Shown here: in pieces, positions 1 through 10,135 of the stretch | Position numbering within the stretch: the first letter of the stretch is position 1 | How the letters are laid out: the number at the start of each line of letters is the position of its first letter | Assembly: GCA_900553465.1 (NCBI GenBank) | Contig: USDT01000014.1 | Location: 1-62,131 of the forward strand | Reading direction: 5' to 3' | Length of the DNA stretch: 62,131 nucleotides | DNA from: an uncultured Prevotella sp. | Lineage (GTDB): Bacteria > Bacteroidota > Bacteroidia > Bacteroidales > Bacteroidaceae | Notes under the pieces: model-generated | Told to the model about the DNA's origin: nothing | The model's database searches: none | The model's input: only the letters and a program-made list of their open reading frames with translations | Translations under genes and position numbers: made by a program

Positions 1-302
<302 letters not shown>

Positions 303-404
303 TTTCCGTGAGTGTTCATAGTTTCAGAAGTGTGGGTTTTGCTTGTATGAAGATGTCAACCTTATACTCTTCCTGACGAGCGGTCAGGATATGAAAAGAA
401 ATTT

Positions 405-515
405 TTGGTGGTGATAGCGACGGTGTTCCACCTCTTCCCATCCCGAACAGAGAAGTTAAGCCCGTCATCGCCGATGGTACTGCAATGCAATGCGGGAGAG
501 TAGGTAGCCGCCTTC
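405..515 (+). rRNA. rrf: 5S ribosomal RNA
   Basis: A sequence of about 111 bases has the usual 5S landmarks: a 5' end TTGGTGGTGATAGCGACGG, the loop CCCATCCCGAACAG, and a closing 3' strand GGGAGAGTAGGTAGCCGCC that pairs with the start. It lies about 100 bases after the 23S end and directly before a strong terminator. The ends are estimated from helix I pairing. Confidence 0.93.
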
Positions 516-523
516 TTTTAGAT

Positions 524-568
524 GAGGGACGTTCCAAGGAGAAATATCCGGAACGTCCCTCTTTTTTG
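524..568 (+). terminator. rRNA operon terminator
   Basis: A perfect inverted repeat (GAGGGACGTTCC ... GGAACGTCCCTC) is followed at once by TTTTTTG. It lies just downstream of the 5S gene and fits an intrinsic terminator of the rRNA operon. Confidence 0.92.
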
Positions 569-1000
569 TTATATAATTTATTGTCAGTGCAGGAGGCCGC
601 GGTCATTGTCCTCTTCCGAATCCGGTCATTTATATCTTCTTCCACCCGTTATAATAATGTATGTGTGTTTATGTCTGTGGAATGTCATATAATATTTTGC
701 TCATCTTTATTGCAGGTTTCTATCTTGTGTAAGCCAGTTATATGTATTGAGGAAGAGTTTGTATGTATGTTATGGTGCTGACAGTACAGGTACGGCAATA
801 TTGTCTGGTATATGATGGATGTTCTATGTTAACGCTGTTATGTCAAGGTAGGTAATGGGTGAGAATGTATCAATGGATAATTTTGATCTATGATATATAT
901 AATTCTCCGGATATAGGAGAACTTATAATTTTAAATAGACATACCTATGAATTTTTTATAAATAGGATTTATTTAGGTTTTTATATACTACCTATTATAT
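569..1000. other. AT-rich intergenic stretch, no gene seen
   Basis: Between the rRNA terminator and the degraded gene that follows I see no credible coding region, tRNA or repeat. Short open frames here lack protein-like composition. Confidence 0.5.
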
Positions 1001-1049
1001 AAAAATCAACCCAACATCAGTGATATATTCTAATGCCAGGTTGATTTTA
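1001..1049 (-). terminator. Hairpin ending the degraded minus-strand gene
   Basis: The arms AAAATCAACC and GGTTGATTTT enclose about 28 bases. Read on the minus strand the hairpin lies 17 bases after the stop of the degraded gene at 1066-1697 and ends in TTTTTATA, so it looks like that gene's intrinsic terminator. Confidence 0.7.
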
Positions 1050-1065
1050 ATTAGTACATATAAAT

Positions 1066-1697
1066 TTATTTTGTACTATTGATAATATTGCTCATTACGA
1101 TATCTGCTAATTTATATGATAATCCTGATTTTCCAACTTTTTGTGGATCATATTGCATTTCTTTAATTGTATCAGTATAAAAGGCACTGTTTAATATCGT
1201 CAGATTCGAAGTTAATTGTCATAGGATTGATGATCCAACTTAGTTTGTTATTCTCAATTTTTATAAGTTCGGTCAACCCACAAATGATCGGATAGAAGAA
1301 GCCATATGCGTAATCATATGTTGATTTCTTTTCAAAAGTATTGAATGGTCCGGTATATTTACTTATGTAGCCGCCTGTTTTATTTTCTTTTTGAGTAACA
1401 CCTTTTATATGTCCGAAAGATCCTGCATTAAAATTATATATGTATGGGAAATAATAATAAACTTTATCACAGAATCTTATAATATCATCGACAAGTTCAA
1501 ATCCAGATTTAACAGCAGAATCAATAATATTATATTTACCAAGCTGCAGTTCTTAGATATTATTATCTTTCATCAAGTTACGATAATATTTAACACAAGT
1601 GCTCTTTTGTGAGTATAGTGAAATACGATTGAGTGATCCGATATTATTATATTTTTGTTTAAGATGATAATAATAAACAATATATAGAAATGGTTTT
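1066..1697 (-). pseudogene. Degraded hypothetical gene (in-frame stop plus frameshift)
   Basis: The minus strand keeps a clearly protein-like reading across about 200 codons, but it is broken. One frame reads from about 1697 to a TAA at 1553-1555. It continues in the same frame (LGKYNIIDSAVKSGFELVDD onward) to about 1200. It must then shift by one base to read SAFYTDTIKEMQYDP and on to a stop at 1066-1068. There is no convincing start codon upstream. A terminator-like hairpin follows the stop. The product is rich in Tyr, Ile, Asn and Lys and no family is recognised. The gene could instead be a short intact frame ending at 1172, but the protein-like continuation after the shift argues for a broken gene. 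Confidence 0.6.
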
Positions 1698-1757
1698 ATA
1701 TGATATTATAATAGAACTTTTACGATATTAGAAACAGACTATATTGAATTAATTTTG

Positions 1758-1765
1758 TATTTTTG
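1758..1765 (+). promoter_or_regulatory. Bacteroidetes -7 box for the fucosidase gene
   Basis: TATTTTTG matches the Bacteroidetes -7 consensus TAnnTTTG. It lies about 108 bases before the fucosidase start, which would give a leader of roughly 100 nucleotides. No clear -33 TTTG is seen, so the call is tentative. Confidence 0.4.
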
Positions 1766-1872
1766 TCAATACTAAATCTTACGACTACATACAACATTAG
1801 AAAGGCCTCTGTGAGGCAGTTACGACATAGAGAGACTTTTGACATGACATACATTATATCCATAATATAAAT

Positions 1873-4086
1873 ATGAGGAAGATAATAACAATCGTTTTAA
1901 GTGGTGTGATGGCGTCTGTGTATGGGCAGAACATTAAATATGCCAATACCATCAAGATTGAGCCGGATGATCCTAAGGAGGTAATCATTGAGAAGGCGGC
2001 GCATGTTGTTCCTACCGAGAACCAGTTGCGGGCGATGGAACGTGAGTTCATTGCTTTCGTGCATTTCGGTCCGAATACGTTCACTCGCATGGAGTGGGGA
2101 TCCGGAATGGAAGATCCTGCCGTGTTCGACCTTAAGAATCTGGATACAGACCAATGGTGTGAGGCCATCAAGGCTGCCGGGATGAAGCTTGTAATACTCA
2201 CCGTGAAGCATCATGACGGTTTCGTGTTGTGGCAGAGCCGATATACGAAGCACGGCATCATGTCGAGTCCGTTCCAGGACGGTAAGGGCGACATTCTGCG
2301 CTCATTGTCCGAATCGTGCCGCAAGTACGGTCTGCGTCTTGGCATATATCTGTCGCCTGCCGACCTTTATCAGATAGAAAGTCCGGAAGGCCTTTACGGC
2401 AACCTGAGCAAATACACCATGCGTACGATACCCAAACCGGTTGAGGGCCGACCGTTCAAGAACAAGAAGACATTCCGCTTTATGGCCGATGACTACAACG
2501 AGTATTTCATGAGTCAGCTCTTCGAAATACTCACCGAGTACGGTCCTATAGACGAGATATGGTTTGACGGAGCACATCCAAAACGGAAGGGAGGACAGAG
2601 ATACAACTACACGGCATGGCGCGAGCTCATAAGGACACTGGTGCCCGATGCCGTTATTTACGGCCGCGAGGACGTACGCTGGTGCGGCAACGAGTCGGGG
2701 CATACGCGCGACACCGAGTGGAATGTGGTGCCATTCCAGCACAATCCAGATACAATGACACACTATGATGACATCGTGGCGGAGGATGTCGGCAGCCGCG
2801 AGCGGTTGTATGAAGCCAGATATCTGCATTATCAGTATCCGGAAACCGACACGTCGATACGCGAAGGATGGTTCTATCGCGACGACACCAACCAGAGAGT
2901 GCGCAATGCCGACGATGTATTCGACATATACGAGCGTTCCGTGGGAGGCAATTCCGTATTCCTGCTCAACATTCCGCCAAACCGCGACGGCCGCTTTTCG
3001 GACACGGATGTCGATGTGTTGCACGAAGTGGGCCGGCGCATACGTGAGACCTACGATACCGACTTGCTCGACGGGGCTTCAGGTCCGCGCAAGCTGCTCG
3101 ACAACAAACTTGATACTTACGTCAGCGTGGACGAAAACTCGGAAATAGTAATAACCACACCGCGTCCCATCACCTTCAACCGCCTGCTCTTACAGGAAGC
3201 CATAGCCAAGCGTGGCGAACGTGTGGAGGAACATGTCCTTGAGGCATGGGTTGATGGCGGATGGAAGGAACTGGCACGTGCTACCAACATCGGCTACAAG
3301 CGCATTCTGCGTTTTGCCGACGTCACCACCGACCGTCTGCGTCTGCGTTTCCCAAAGATGCGCAAGGAGGCCGGTATAGCCAAAGTGTCGGCTCATTATT
3401 ATCATTCGCGTCCGCCGCAGCTCACTGCCAGTCGCAGTCTGGACGGAACGGTGGAGATAAAACCAATGGATCTTGGTTTCAGATGGAAGAGACATGGAGA
3501 GGATGTGGCAGCAAATCTGAATGCCGGTTTCAAGATATACTACACTCTGAACGGTGACGATCCTGCCGAGCATGGCACAGAATACAGTGGCCCGATACAG
3601 ACCACGAACCAGGAACTGCGTGCCGTGTCGGTGCTCAACGGCCGTGCTGGAGCGGTATATCGCGAACAGCTGGGCTATGTGAAGAGTGGCTGGAAGGTTT
3701 CGGTCTGTGGCAGCGAGCAAAGCGGACACGAGGCTGCGAAAGCCATAGACGAAAATCCCGACACCTATTGGCGCAGCGAGAAAGGTGCTGCCGACCGTTC
3801 GCTCGCAGTGGATTTAGGACGCGAGCTTACGCTGAGAGGCTTTGCCTACACGCCGCAGAGGGCCGACAAAGAAGGTATGATGGAGCGTGGCACGGTATGG
3901 ATAAGCCGCGACGGAAAGGACTGGCAGAAGGCCGAGGACTTCACTTTCGGCAATCTGATAAACGATCCAGTGAAACGCTATCATTACTTCCAGAAACCGT
4001 GTACGGCGCGATATGTGAAGATAGAAATGACCGAGGCCGCCGCAAACTCAGGCTACGCCTCCATGGCTGAACTTGATTTCTTTTAA
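1873..4086 (+). CDS. Secreted alpha-L-fucosidase (GH29) with F5/8C domain
   Basis: 737 residues. The N-terminus (MRKIITIVLSGVMASVYGQ) is a Sec signal peptide, so the enzyme acts in the periplasm or at the cell surface. The catalytic GH29 barrel spans about residues 30-390. The EIWFDGAHP stretch places the expected nucleophile Asp at about residue 232, and HHDGFVLW is a typical early barrel motif. About residues 550-600 resemble a chitobiase/hexosaminidase C-terminal module (YYTLNGDDP), and about 605-737 form an F5/8 type C (CBM32-like) sugar-binding domain. The family removes alpha-linked L-fucose from glycans. The gene stands alone, with no SusC/SusD or other glycosidase beside it, and has its own terminator. 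The exact linkage specificity cannot be read from the sequence. Confidence 0.92.
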   Translation: MRKIITIVLSGVMASVYGQNIKYANTIKIEPDDPKEVIIEKAAHVVPTENQLRAMEREFIAFVHFGPNTFTRMEWGSGMEDPAVFDLKNLDTDQWCEAIKAAGMKLVILTVKHHDGFVLWQSRYTKHGIMSSPFQDGKGDILRSLSESCRKYGLRLGIYLSPADLYQIESPEGLYGNLSKYTMRTIPKPVEGRPFKNKKTFRFMADDYNEYFMSQLFEILTEYGPIDEIWFDGAHPKRKGGQRYNYTAWRELIRTLVPDAVIYGREDVRWCGNESGHTRDTEWNVVPFQHNPDTMTHYDDIVAEDVGSRERLYEARYLHYQYPETDTSIREGWFYRDDTNQRVRNADDVFDIYERSVGGNSVFLLNIPPNRDGRFSDTDVDVLHEVGRRIRETYDTDLLDGASGPRKLLDNKLDTYVSVDENSEIVITTPRPITFNRLLLQEAIAKRGERVEEHVLEAWVDGGWKELARATNIGYKRILRFADVTTDRLRLRFPKMRKEAGIAKVSAHYYHSRPPQLTASRSLDGTVEIKPMDLGFRWKRHGEDVAANLNAGFKIYYTLNGDDPAEHGTEYSGPIQTTNQELRAVSVLNGRAGAVYREQLGYVKSGWKVSVCGSEQSGHEAAKAIDENPDTYWRSEKGAADRSLAVDLGRELTLRGFAYTPQRADKEGMMERGTVWISRDGKDWQKAEDFTFGNLINDPVKRYHYFQKPCTARYVKIEMTEAAANSGYASMAELDFF

Positions 4087-4097
4087 ACTAAACATAT

Positions 4098-4126
4098 TGG
4101 GCCCTGTAGCGGGGCCCTTTTTCTTT
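4098..4126 (+). terminator. Terminator of the fucosidase gene
   Basis: GGGCCC ... GGGGCCC forms a GC-rich hairpin followed by TTTTTC, 12 bases after the stop codon. It is a classical intrinsic terminator. Confidence 0.9.
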
Positions 4127-5004
4127 TCTGAATAATGGTGTGTAGATGCCGTTCCGCAGACATTAGCACATGCTGGTTGGTCGGCTTATGTTCTGTCTGT
4201 AATTAACTTTTATTAAGAAATATAGACCAAAAGAGCCTTCCCTAAATGTTAAATCCAGAAGTCGAAAAAATCATCCTGCGTTGTCATTCCAGATGAAGGG
4301 TGTGCCGCGATTAACGGTCTTTCATGCCACACCAAGCAATGCTGCGTCGCCTTGTGTTCGTCTCTGCGCTACAATAAAGGCCGTTTTGCGGTCTGATAAT
4401 GCCTTTATCAGGGTGTAATATGCACCATATCAGGGGACAAAAAAGGCAATATCAGAGGCTGAAATGGGCTGTTTTGCAGTGCGAAGGTGTATATACAGAA
4501 TGGTGGTATGGTGTTAAGTGCCTGGTATACAGCTGATTGTGATATGTTGCCATTTTCCGCGTTTTTCAAGATAAAGAGGAGTTTGATGGATTTTCCGTGT
4601 TAAATCGGTGTTAAAAAATGTTTCATGAAATAGTTCCGCAATGTTTAGAACGTGTTGTTTTCTGGATTGAAATAAAATGCCGGAGACCATTTATCTGACC
4701 TCCGGCGTTCTGTCTATGTTTGCCACACAGTTCGCGTTTACAGGTTTATGCAGTCTGACTGTTGTTTTGTCTGCCGTCTGCATTGTTCCGTTTTTGTGCA
4801 TTTATATGCGTCTGCCTCTGAAATGATAAATCAACTGTCTGAAGTTTTCGTATTTATTGCTGTCAATCCACAACTCTTTAGGTGAGAGATTGAATATCAT
4901 GTATTTGCGGTTGTCATTGTCATTGTCGTCTCCGAAATACTTCGCAAAGACGATCTTTACAGACTGGGGCATGCAGCCCGTGTGTGTGTTCTGCATGGAC
5001 GATG
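4127..5004. other. Long convergent intergenic region, no gene seen
   Basis: About 880 bases separate the 3' ends of the fucosidase and uvrA genes. No coding region is credible. The middle (about 4380-4500) holds a piece related to the dispersed repeat described elsewhere in this window. The rest shows nothing I can name. Confidence 0.6.
4380..4500 (+). repeat. Short relative of the dispersed intergenic repeat
   Basis: This piece shares the core of the long repeats. ATCAGGGTGTAATA at 4407-4420 corresponds to the AGGGTGTGATATTG core of the long copies, and further on CTGAAATGGGCTG matches the long copies' CTGAAATGGGC. It has its own hairpin (CTGATAA ... TTATCAG, 4393-4411) and three spaced TATCAG motifs. 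The same ATCAGGGTGTAATA occurs inverted near 18.4 kb. Confidence 0.55.
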
Positions 5005-7827
5005 TCATCCCTCAAGTTCCTTTTTCAGGAATCGCGGCGTATATCCCTTGTCGCTTTCGGCCACCTCTTCAGGTGTTCCGGCCGAGAGCAGAGTGCCTCC
5101 GTTGCGTCCACCGTCCGGTCCCATGTCTATGATGTAGTCGGCCTGTTTTATCACGTCAAGGTTGTGTTCTATTATGACTACAGTGTTGCCGCGGTCAACG
5201 AGGCGGCGCACCACGTCCATAAGTATTCTGATGTCCTCGAAGTGAAGTCCCGTTGTCGGCTCGTCCAGGATGTAGAGCGTCTTACCGGTGTCGCGCTTGC
5301 TCAGCTCGGTGGCCAGTTTCACTCGCTGGCTTTCACCTCCGGAGAGGGTGGTAGAGGGTTGTCCGAGTTTCAGATAGCCCAGTCCGACGTCCTGTATGGT
5401 TTTGATTTTCTGGAGTATGTTGGGCACGTTCTCAAAGAAGTCCACGGCCTGATTGATGGTCATGTCGAGCACGTCGGCAATGCTCTTTCCCTTATATCTC
5501 ACCTCGAGCGTCTCGCGGTTGTAGCGCTTGCCGTGGCATACCTCGCAGGGCACCATCACGTCTGGCAGGAAGTTCATCTCTATGGTCTTGTATCCGTTGC
5601 CTCCGCATGCCTCGCAGCGTCCGCCCTTCACGTTGAAGGAGAAGCGTCCCGGCTTGTATCCGCGTATCTTTGCCTCGGGCAGATTGACGAACAGCGAGCG
5701 TATGTCGCTGAACACTCCTGTGTATGTGGCGGGGTTTGAGCGCGGTGTACGTCCGAGTGGCGACTGGTCGACGTTCACCACCTTGTCGATGAACTCAATG
5801 CCTTCTACAGAGTCGTAGGGCATCGGTTTCTTCAGCGAACGGTAGAAGTGCTGGCTCAGGATAGGTTGCAGTGTCTCGTTGATGAGTGTCGACTTGCCCG
5901 AGCCACTGACTCCAGTGACTACAATCAGCTTGCCGAGCGGAAACTCCACGTCCACGTTTTTCAGGTTGTTGCCGCGTGCGCCTCTTATCCACAGGCTGTG
6001 GCCGTTGCCTTCGCGACGGTGTTCGGGTATTTCTATTTTCAGTGTGTTGTTGAGATAGCCGGCGGTGATGGTGTCGTGTTTGAGCATCTCCTCCGGTGTG
6101 CCCTGGAACACCACTTCGCCGCCTTTGCGTCCGGCTTTCGGACCGATGTCCACGATGTAGTCGGCACTTAGCATCATGTCCTTGTCGTGTTCCACCACAA
6201 TAACGGTGTTACCCAGATCGCGCAGGCTCTTGAGCGAGTTTATCAGACGCTCGTTGTCGCGCTGGTGCAGACCGATGCTCGGCTCGTCGAGGATGTAGAG
6301 CACATTGACGAGTTGTGAGCCTATTTGTGTGGCAAGCCTTATGCGCTGGCTCTCTCCTCCGGAGAGCGAGGCCGACTGGCGGTTGAGCGACAGATAGTCG
6401 AGGCCTACATCAAGAAGAAAGTTTATTCGTGTGCGTATTTCCTTTACAATCTCTGCCGCTATCTTCTGCTGCTTGCTCTCCATGTGTGTTTCGGCCTCAC
6501 TTAGCCATTCGCTCAGCTGGCTCATATCCATGGCAGCCAATTCGGATATGTTCTTGTCCCAGATGCGGTATGACAGCGACTCCTTGTTGAGCCTCTGTCC
6601 GTTGCATTCCGGGCACGTGCATGTGGCGAGAAACTGGTCGGCCCACTTCTGTCCGTTGGCCGAGTCATCGCTTTCCATCACGCTGCGCAGATATTTTATT
6701 ATTCCGTCGAAGGCCACGAAGTAGTCGCTCGATGTGTGGATGAGCTCTTTGTTTATGCGCACATTCTCAAGTGAGCCGTACAACACCTCGTTCAACGCAT
6801 CTTCCGGAATGTCCTTTATCGGAGTCTTCAGGTCGCAGTCGTACTTCTGCAGCAGTGCCTCTATCTGCCAGAAAATCATCTGGTTCTTGTATTTTCCGAG
6901 TGGAACGATGCCGCCGTTGCGTATCGACAGCGAGTCGTCTGGTATCACCTTTTTTATGTCAATCTCGTTCACATAGCCCAGACCCTTGCATCGAGGGCAT
7001 GCACCTTCGGGCGAGTTGAACGAGAATATGTTTGGCGCCGGGTCCTTATATGATATGCCCGTAGTGGGGCACATGAGCCTTTTTGAGAAATATTTGGCTT
7101 CGTCGGCGTCCTTGTCGTATATCATTATCAGTCCGTCACCCTCCTTCATGGCCGTTGACACGCTCTTTTTGAGCCGCTCCACATAGCCTTCTTCCATCTT
7201 CAGTTTGTCTATCACAACCTCGATGTTGTGGTTTTTGTAACGGTCGGTCTTCATGCCTCGCGTTATCTCGCTTATCTCGCCGTCGACGCGCGCGTACAGA
7301 TAACCTTTGCGGCGCAGGCTCTCGAAAAGCTCGCGATAGTGGCCCTTGCGTTGTCTTACGACCGGTGCGAGGATGTATATGCGCTTGCCGTTGTAGTGGG
7401 TTCGGATCATTTCCAGAATCTTCTCTTCGGTGTATTTCACCATCTTTTCGCCAGTCACATAGCTGTAGGCCGTGCCGGCTCGTGCGAAGAGAAGTCGCAG
7501 ATAGTCGTATATCTCGGTTGTCGTGCCCACAGTGGAGCGCGGATTCTTGTTTGTGGTCTTCTGTTCTATGCTGATGACAGGGCTCAGTCCGGTGATCTTG
7601 TCCACATCGGGCCGCTCCATGTTGCCCAGAAAGTTGCGTGCGTATGCAGAGAAAGTCTCGATGTATCGGCGTTGTCCTTCGGCATAAATGGTGTCGAAGG
7701 CCAGCGACGACTTGCCCGAACCGCTCAGTCCGGTAATCACCGTGAGACTGTTTCTCGGTATCTCTACATCAATGTTTTTCAGATTATGGACGCGTGCGCC
7801 CCATACATTGATTTTTTCGTTTTCCAT
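5005..7827 (-). CDS. uvrA: UvrABC excinuclease subunit A
   Basis: 940 residues, the usual UvrA length. It is the DNA damage recognition ATPase of nucleotide excision repair, acting as a dimer with UvrB in the cytoplasm. Two ABC modules are complete: Walker [10 protein letters not shown] near residue 33 and GVSGSGKST in the second half, each with its signature ([12 protein letters not shown] and [12 protein letters not shown]) and ILDEP Walker B. Both zinc sites are visible (CPTTG ... CPRCKG, and CEACGGNG ... CEVCHGKR). The start [20 protein letters not shown] fits the family. It has a monocistronic appearance; the next gene upstream on the same strand ends about 40 bases before it. Confidence 0.98.
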   Translation of the reverse strand: MENEKINVWGARVHNLKNIDVEIPRNSLTVITGLSGSGKSSLAFDTIYAEGQRRYIETFSAYARNFLGNMERPDVDKITGLSPVISIEQKTTNKNPRSTVGTTTEIYDYLRLLFARAGTAYSYVTGEKMVKYTEEKILEMIRTHYNGKRIYILAPVVRQRKGHYRELFESLRRKGYLYARVDGEISEITRGMKTDRYKNHNIEVVIDKLKMEEGYVERLKKSVSTAMKEGDGLIMIYDKDADEAKYFSKRLMCPTTGISYKDPAPNIFSFNSPEGACPRCKGLGYVNEIDIKKVIPDDSLSIRNGGIVPLGKYKNQMIFWQIEALLQKYDCDLKTPIKDIPEDALNEVLYGSLENVRINKELIHTSSDYFVAFDGIIKYLRSVMESDDSANGQKWADQFLATCTCPECNGQRLNKESLSYRIWDKNISELAAMDMSQLSEWLSEAETHMESKQQKIAAEIVKEIRTRINFLLDVGLDYLSLNRQSASLSGGESQRIRLATQIGSQLVNVLYILDEPSIGLHQRDNERLINSLKSLRDLGNTVIVVEHDKDMMLSADYIVDIGPKAGRKGGEVVFQGTPEEMLKHDTITAGYLNNTLKIEIPEHRREGNGHSLWIRGARGNNLKNVDVEFPLGKLIVVTGVSGSGKSTLINETLQPILSQHFYRSLKKPMPYDSVEGIEFIDKVVNVDQSPLGRTPRSNPATYTGVFSDIRSLFVNLPEAKIRGYKPGRFSFNVKGGRCEACGGNGYKTIEMNFLPDVMVPCEVCHGKRYNRETLEVRYKGKSIADVLDMTINQAVDFFENVPNILQKIKTIQDVGLGYLKLGQPSTTLSGGESQRVKLATELSKRDTGKTLYILDEPTTGLHFEDIRILMDVVRRLVDRGNTVVIIEHNLDVIKQADYIIDMGPDGGRNGGTLLSAGTPEEVAESDKGYTPRFLKKELEG

Positions 7828-7869
7828 AAAATAAACCTACCTATTGAATATAGTGTTTTTCTGTTTGTT

Positions 7870-8586
7870 TCAGTTGCCAGACACCGAACCTCCATCCTCT
7901 GTGAATCCTCTCAGAAGGTTGACGTCTTTCTTTATGCTGAATTTTCTGCCGTCGGCACCCTTTGCCTCCACGAGTACGAAGTACACGCCGTCTTTCACGT
8001 CGTTGCCCTTGTACTTGCCGTCCCATCCTCCGGCCGGGTCGCTCCATTCGTATAGCTTCTGTCCCCAGCGGTTGAATATGTAGGCGTGGAATTCAATGAG
8101 GCTCTGATAGCCGTCCTTGGCTTTGTATATGTCGTTTATACCGTCGCCGTTTGGCGAGAATGCGTTGGGCATCTCCAGCTTGCTTTCGGATATGGAAACG
8201 GTCATTGGACCGGTTTCGTCCCAATATTCCTTTGTATATTCTACCAGTTCGTCACCTTTTGTGAAAGTGGCGTAAACCACGATTTTGTGCAGTCCAGCCT
8301 TGGTGAATGTGTATTCTGTGTCCTGTTCGTAGCGGATGAGGTAAGGTTCTTCGGCTTCTTCCAGAGAGAAGCGCCACTCGTAGTGGGCTGTCCATCCGTC
8401 GGTGTTCTCTGGGTTGGCCTGAAATTTTACGGTCAGAGGCGCTGCGCCGGAATAGCTTGTGCCTGTCTCCTCGCCGTCGGGAGTCATGAATATGGCTGAA
8501 GGATTGATCGTGGGATACTCGTCTGCATATACTTTGGCAAATCCGACCAATAAGGATATGATGAGAAAAAATATTTTGTGGTTCAT
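7870..8586 (-). CDS. Exported protein with PKD-like and CHU_C-type domains
   Basis: 238 residues from the start chosen here, which begins a good signal peptide (MNHKIFFLIISLLVGFAKVYA). A start 15 codons upstream would put a non-signal leader in front. Residues about 25-135 look like a PKD/immunoglobulin-like fold (HYEWRFSLEE, TEYTFTKAGLHKIVVYA). Residues about 140-225 match the gliding-motility-associated C-terminal (CHU_C) pattern: NAFSPNGDGINDIY, FNRWGQKLYEW, WDGKYKGNDVKDGVYFV. Family members are exported and surface or outer-membrane associated. The function is unknown. A TATTTTTG promoter box lies 33 bases upstream, back to back with that of the LysM gene. Confidence 0.8.
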   Translation of the reverse strand: MNHKIFFLIISLLVGFAKVYADEYPTINPSAIFMTPDGEETGTSYSGAAPLTVKFQANPENTDGWTAHYEWRFSLEEAEEPYLIRYEQDTEYTFTKAGLHKIVVYATFTKGDELVEYTKEYWDETGPMTVSISESKLEMPNAFSPNGDGINDIYKAKDGYQSLIEFHAYIFNRWGQKLYEWSDPAGGWDGKYKGNDVKDGVYFVLVEAKGADGRKFSIKKDVNLLRGFTEDGGSVSGN

Positions 8587-8618
8587 ACAAAAGATCTTGT
8601 CTTGTGTGATTATAAATG

Positions 8619-8626
8619 CAAAAATA
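8619..8626 (-). promoter_or_regulatory. -7 box of the CHU_C-domain gene
   Basis: On the minus strand this reads TATTTTTG (TAnnTTTG), about 33 bases before the chosen start. It supports the shorter start at 8586. Confidence 0.55.
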
Positions 8627-8740
8627 CACAATAAATTTGTTATCGCCGTTTTTTTTAATTATTTTTGAACAGTTGTTTACACAATGTTGTCGTACGGACA
8701 ATTTTATGTGATATAATTTCAGCGTACGACATATTTTGCG

Positions 8741-8748
8741 TATTTTTG
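8741..8748 (+). promoter_or_regulatory. -7 box of the LysM-PBP1 gene
   Basis: TATTTTTG lies 24 bases before the start at 8773, facing away from the promoter of the gene at 7870-8586. It shows that the true start is downstream of the earlier in-frame ATG at about 8665. Confidence 0.55.
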
Positions 8749-8772
8749 CATATAAAAACAAAGGACGATTGT

Positions 8773-10131
8773 ATGAGACGTTTTTTCAGATACTGCCTCT
8801 TTTCGTGTTTTTTTCTGTTGCCCGCGCTGTCGTTCGGGCAGACCACAAAGTGGCAGGATATATATAAGGTGAAGAAAAAAGACACCGTTTATGGCATAGC
8901 AAAAAAATATAACATCACTCCGGAAGAGCTTATGAAGGCCAATCCGGCGATTCCCCAGGCTGATTATAAACTGAAGAAGGGTGAGGAACTGTTCATACCT
9001 TATCCGGTGAAGACAGCAAGTGCTACTGCTGCAAGTACAGCAAAAGACACAAAGAAGGTTGAGGCCAAGAAGTCGTCGGCGCTAAGAGTGGGAATAATGT
9101 TGCCTTTGCACGACGAAGATGGCGACGGACGCAGGATGGTGGAGTATTACAGAGGTTTTCTGATGGCATGCGACAGTCTGCGGGCAAAAGGAATTTCTAC
9201 AGATGTTTATGCATGGAATGTGACTGCCGATGCAGACATAAGAATGACTCTGCTTGACGACAATGCCAAGAAGTGTGACATGATTTTCGGTCCGTTATAC
9301 ACCAGCCAGTTGAAGATGCTGGGTGATTTTTGCAGGGCTAACGATATAAAGCTGATTGTTCCGTTCTCCATAAGTGGAAACGAAGTGGAGGCCAATCCTC
9401 ACATATATCAGGTATATCAGTCGGCTGAAGTGTTGAACGAACGTGCCATCAAAGCCTTCATGGAGCGTTTCCCGGATTGTCATCCGGTGTTCATCGACTG
9501 CAACGACACTACGAGCAACAAGGGATCGTTCACATTCGGATTGCGTAAACAGCTCGAAGCTAAAGGTATTGCTTACAGCATAACCAATCTGAAATCGTCT
9601 GAGGCATATTTCGCCAAGGCGTTCAGCACTTCCAAACGCAATGTTGTGATACTCAATACCGGTCGTTCGCCACAGCTTAACGTGGCATTCGCAAAACTCG
9701 ACGGATTGTGCGCGACTAATCCGGGAATAAGAGTTTCGATGTTCGGATATACCGAATGGCTCATGTACACGAAGGTTTATTTGAACTATTTCTACAAATA
9801 CGATACTTACATCCCGACGACATTCTATTATAATGCATTGTCTGAACAGACAGAGGCGTTCGAGTCGTCTTACCGTAAATGGTTCAAGTCTGACATGCAG
9901 ACGGCGCTTCCACGGTTCGCTCTGACGGGATACGATCATGCTTGTTTCTTCATCGGGGGTGAGCATGCACGTGGCAAGTCATTCCGCGGAACGAAGGGAC
10001 AAAGCACATATCGTCCGCTTCAGACGCCTTTGAAGTTTGAGTATGCATCACCTAATGGCGGTATGCGCAACAATGCTTTCATGCTTGTTCACTACATGAG
10101 CAGCCGCAGAATAGAATCCATAAGTTATTGA
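8773..10131 (+). CDS. LysM protein with type 1 periplasmic-binding fold
   Basis: 452 residues from MRRFFRYCLFSCFFLLPALSFGQ, a signal peptide. This start is chosen over an ATG 36 codons upstream because the promoter box lies between them. A LysM peptidoglycan-binding repeat covers about residues 30-75 (YKVKKKDTVYGIAKKYNITP). A low-complexity Ala/Thr/Lys linker follows. The rest (ALRVGIMLPLHDEDGDGRR, DMIFGPLYTSQ) resembles the type 1 periplasmic-binding fold of Leu/Ile/Val-binding proteins. No ABC permease is nearby, so it is more likely a cell-wall anchored scaffold or sensor than an importer subunit. It is followed after 4 bases by a PorT-like barrel and probably forms one transcript with it. 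Confidence 0.82.
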   Translation: MRRFFRYCLFSCFFLLPALSFGQTTKWQDIYKVKKKDTVYGIAKKYNITPEELMKANPAIPQADYKLKKGEELFIPYPVKTASATAASTAKDTKKVEAKKSSALRVGIMLPLHDEDGDGRRMVEYYRGFLMACDSLRAKGISTDVYAWNVTADADIRMTLLDDNAKKCDMIFGPLYTSQLKMLGDFCRANDIKLIVPFSISGNEVEANPHIYQVYQSAEVLNERAIKAFMERFPDCHPVFIDCNDTTSNKGSFTFGLRKQLEAKGIAYSITNLKSSEAYFAKAFSTSKRNVVILNTGRSPQLNVAFAKLDGLCATNPGIRVSMFGYTEWLMYTKVYLNYFYKYDTYIPTTFYYNALSEQTEAFESSYRKWFKSDMQTALPRFALTGYDHACFFIGGEHARGKSFRGTKGQSTYRPLQTPLKFEYASPNGGMRNNAFMLVHYMSSRRIESISY

Positions 10132-10135
10132 TGTT

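Noticed and set aside
316..645. Open frame on the minus strand across the 5S rRNA gene
   Set aside because: It is an overlap with the 5S gene and its terminator, with no protein family likeness.
1391..1612. 73-codon forward frame
   Set aside because: The opposite strand carries much more protein-like sequence (the broken gene at 1066-1697); this is its shadow.
8665..8772. 36-codon N-terminal extension of the LysM protein
   Set aside because: A promoter box lies inside it and the downstream ATG begins a proper signal peptide.
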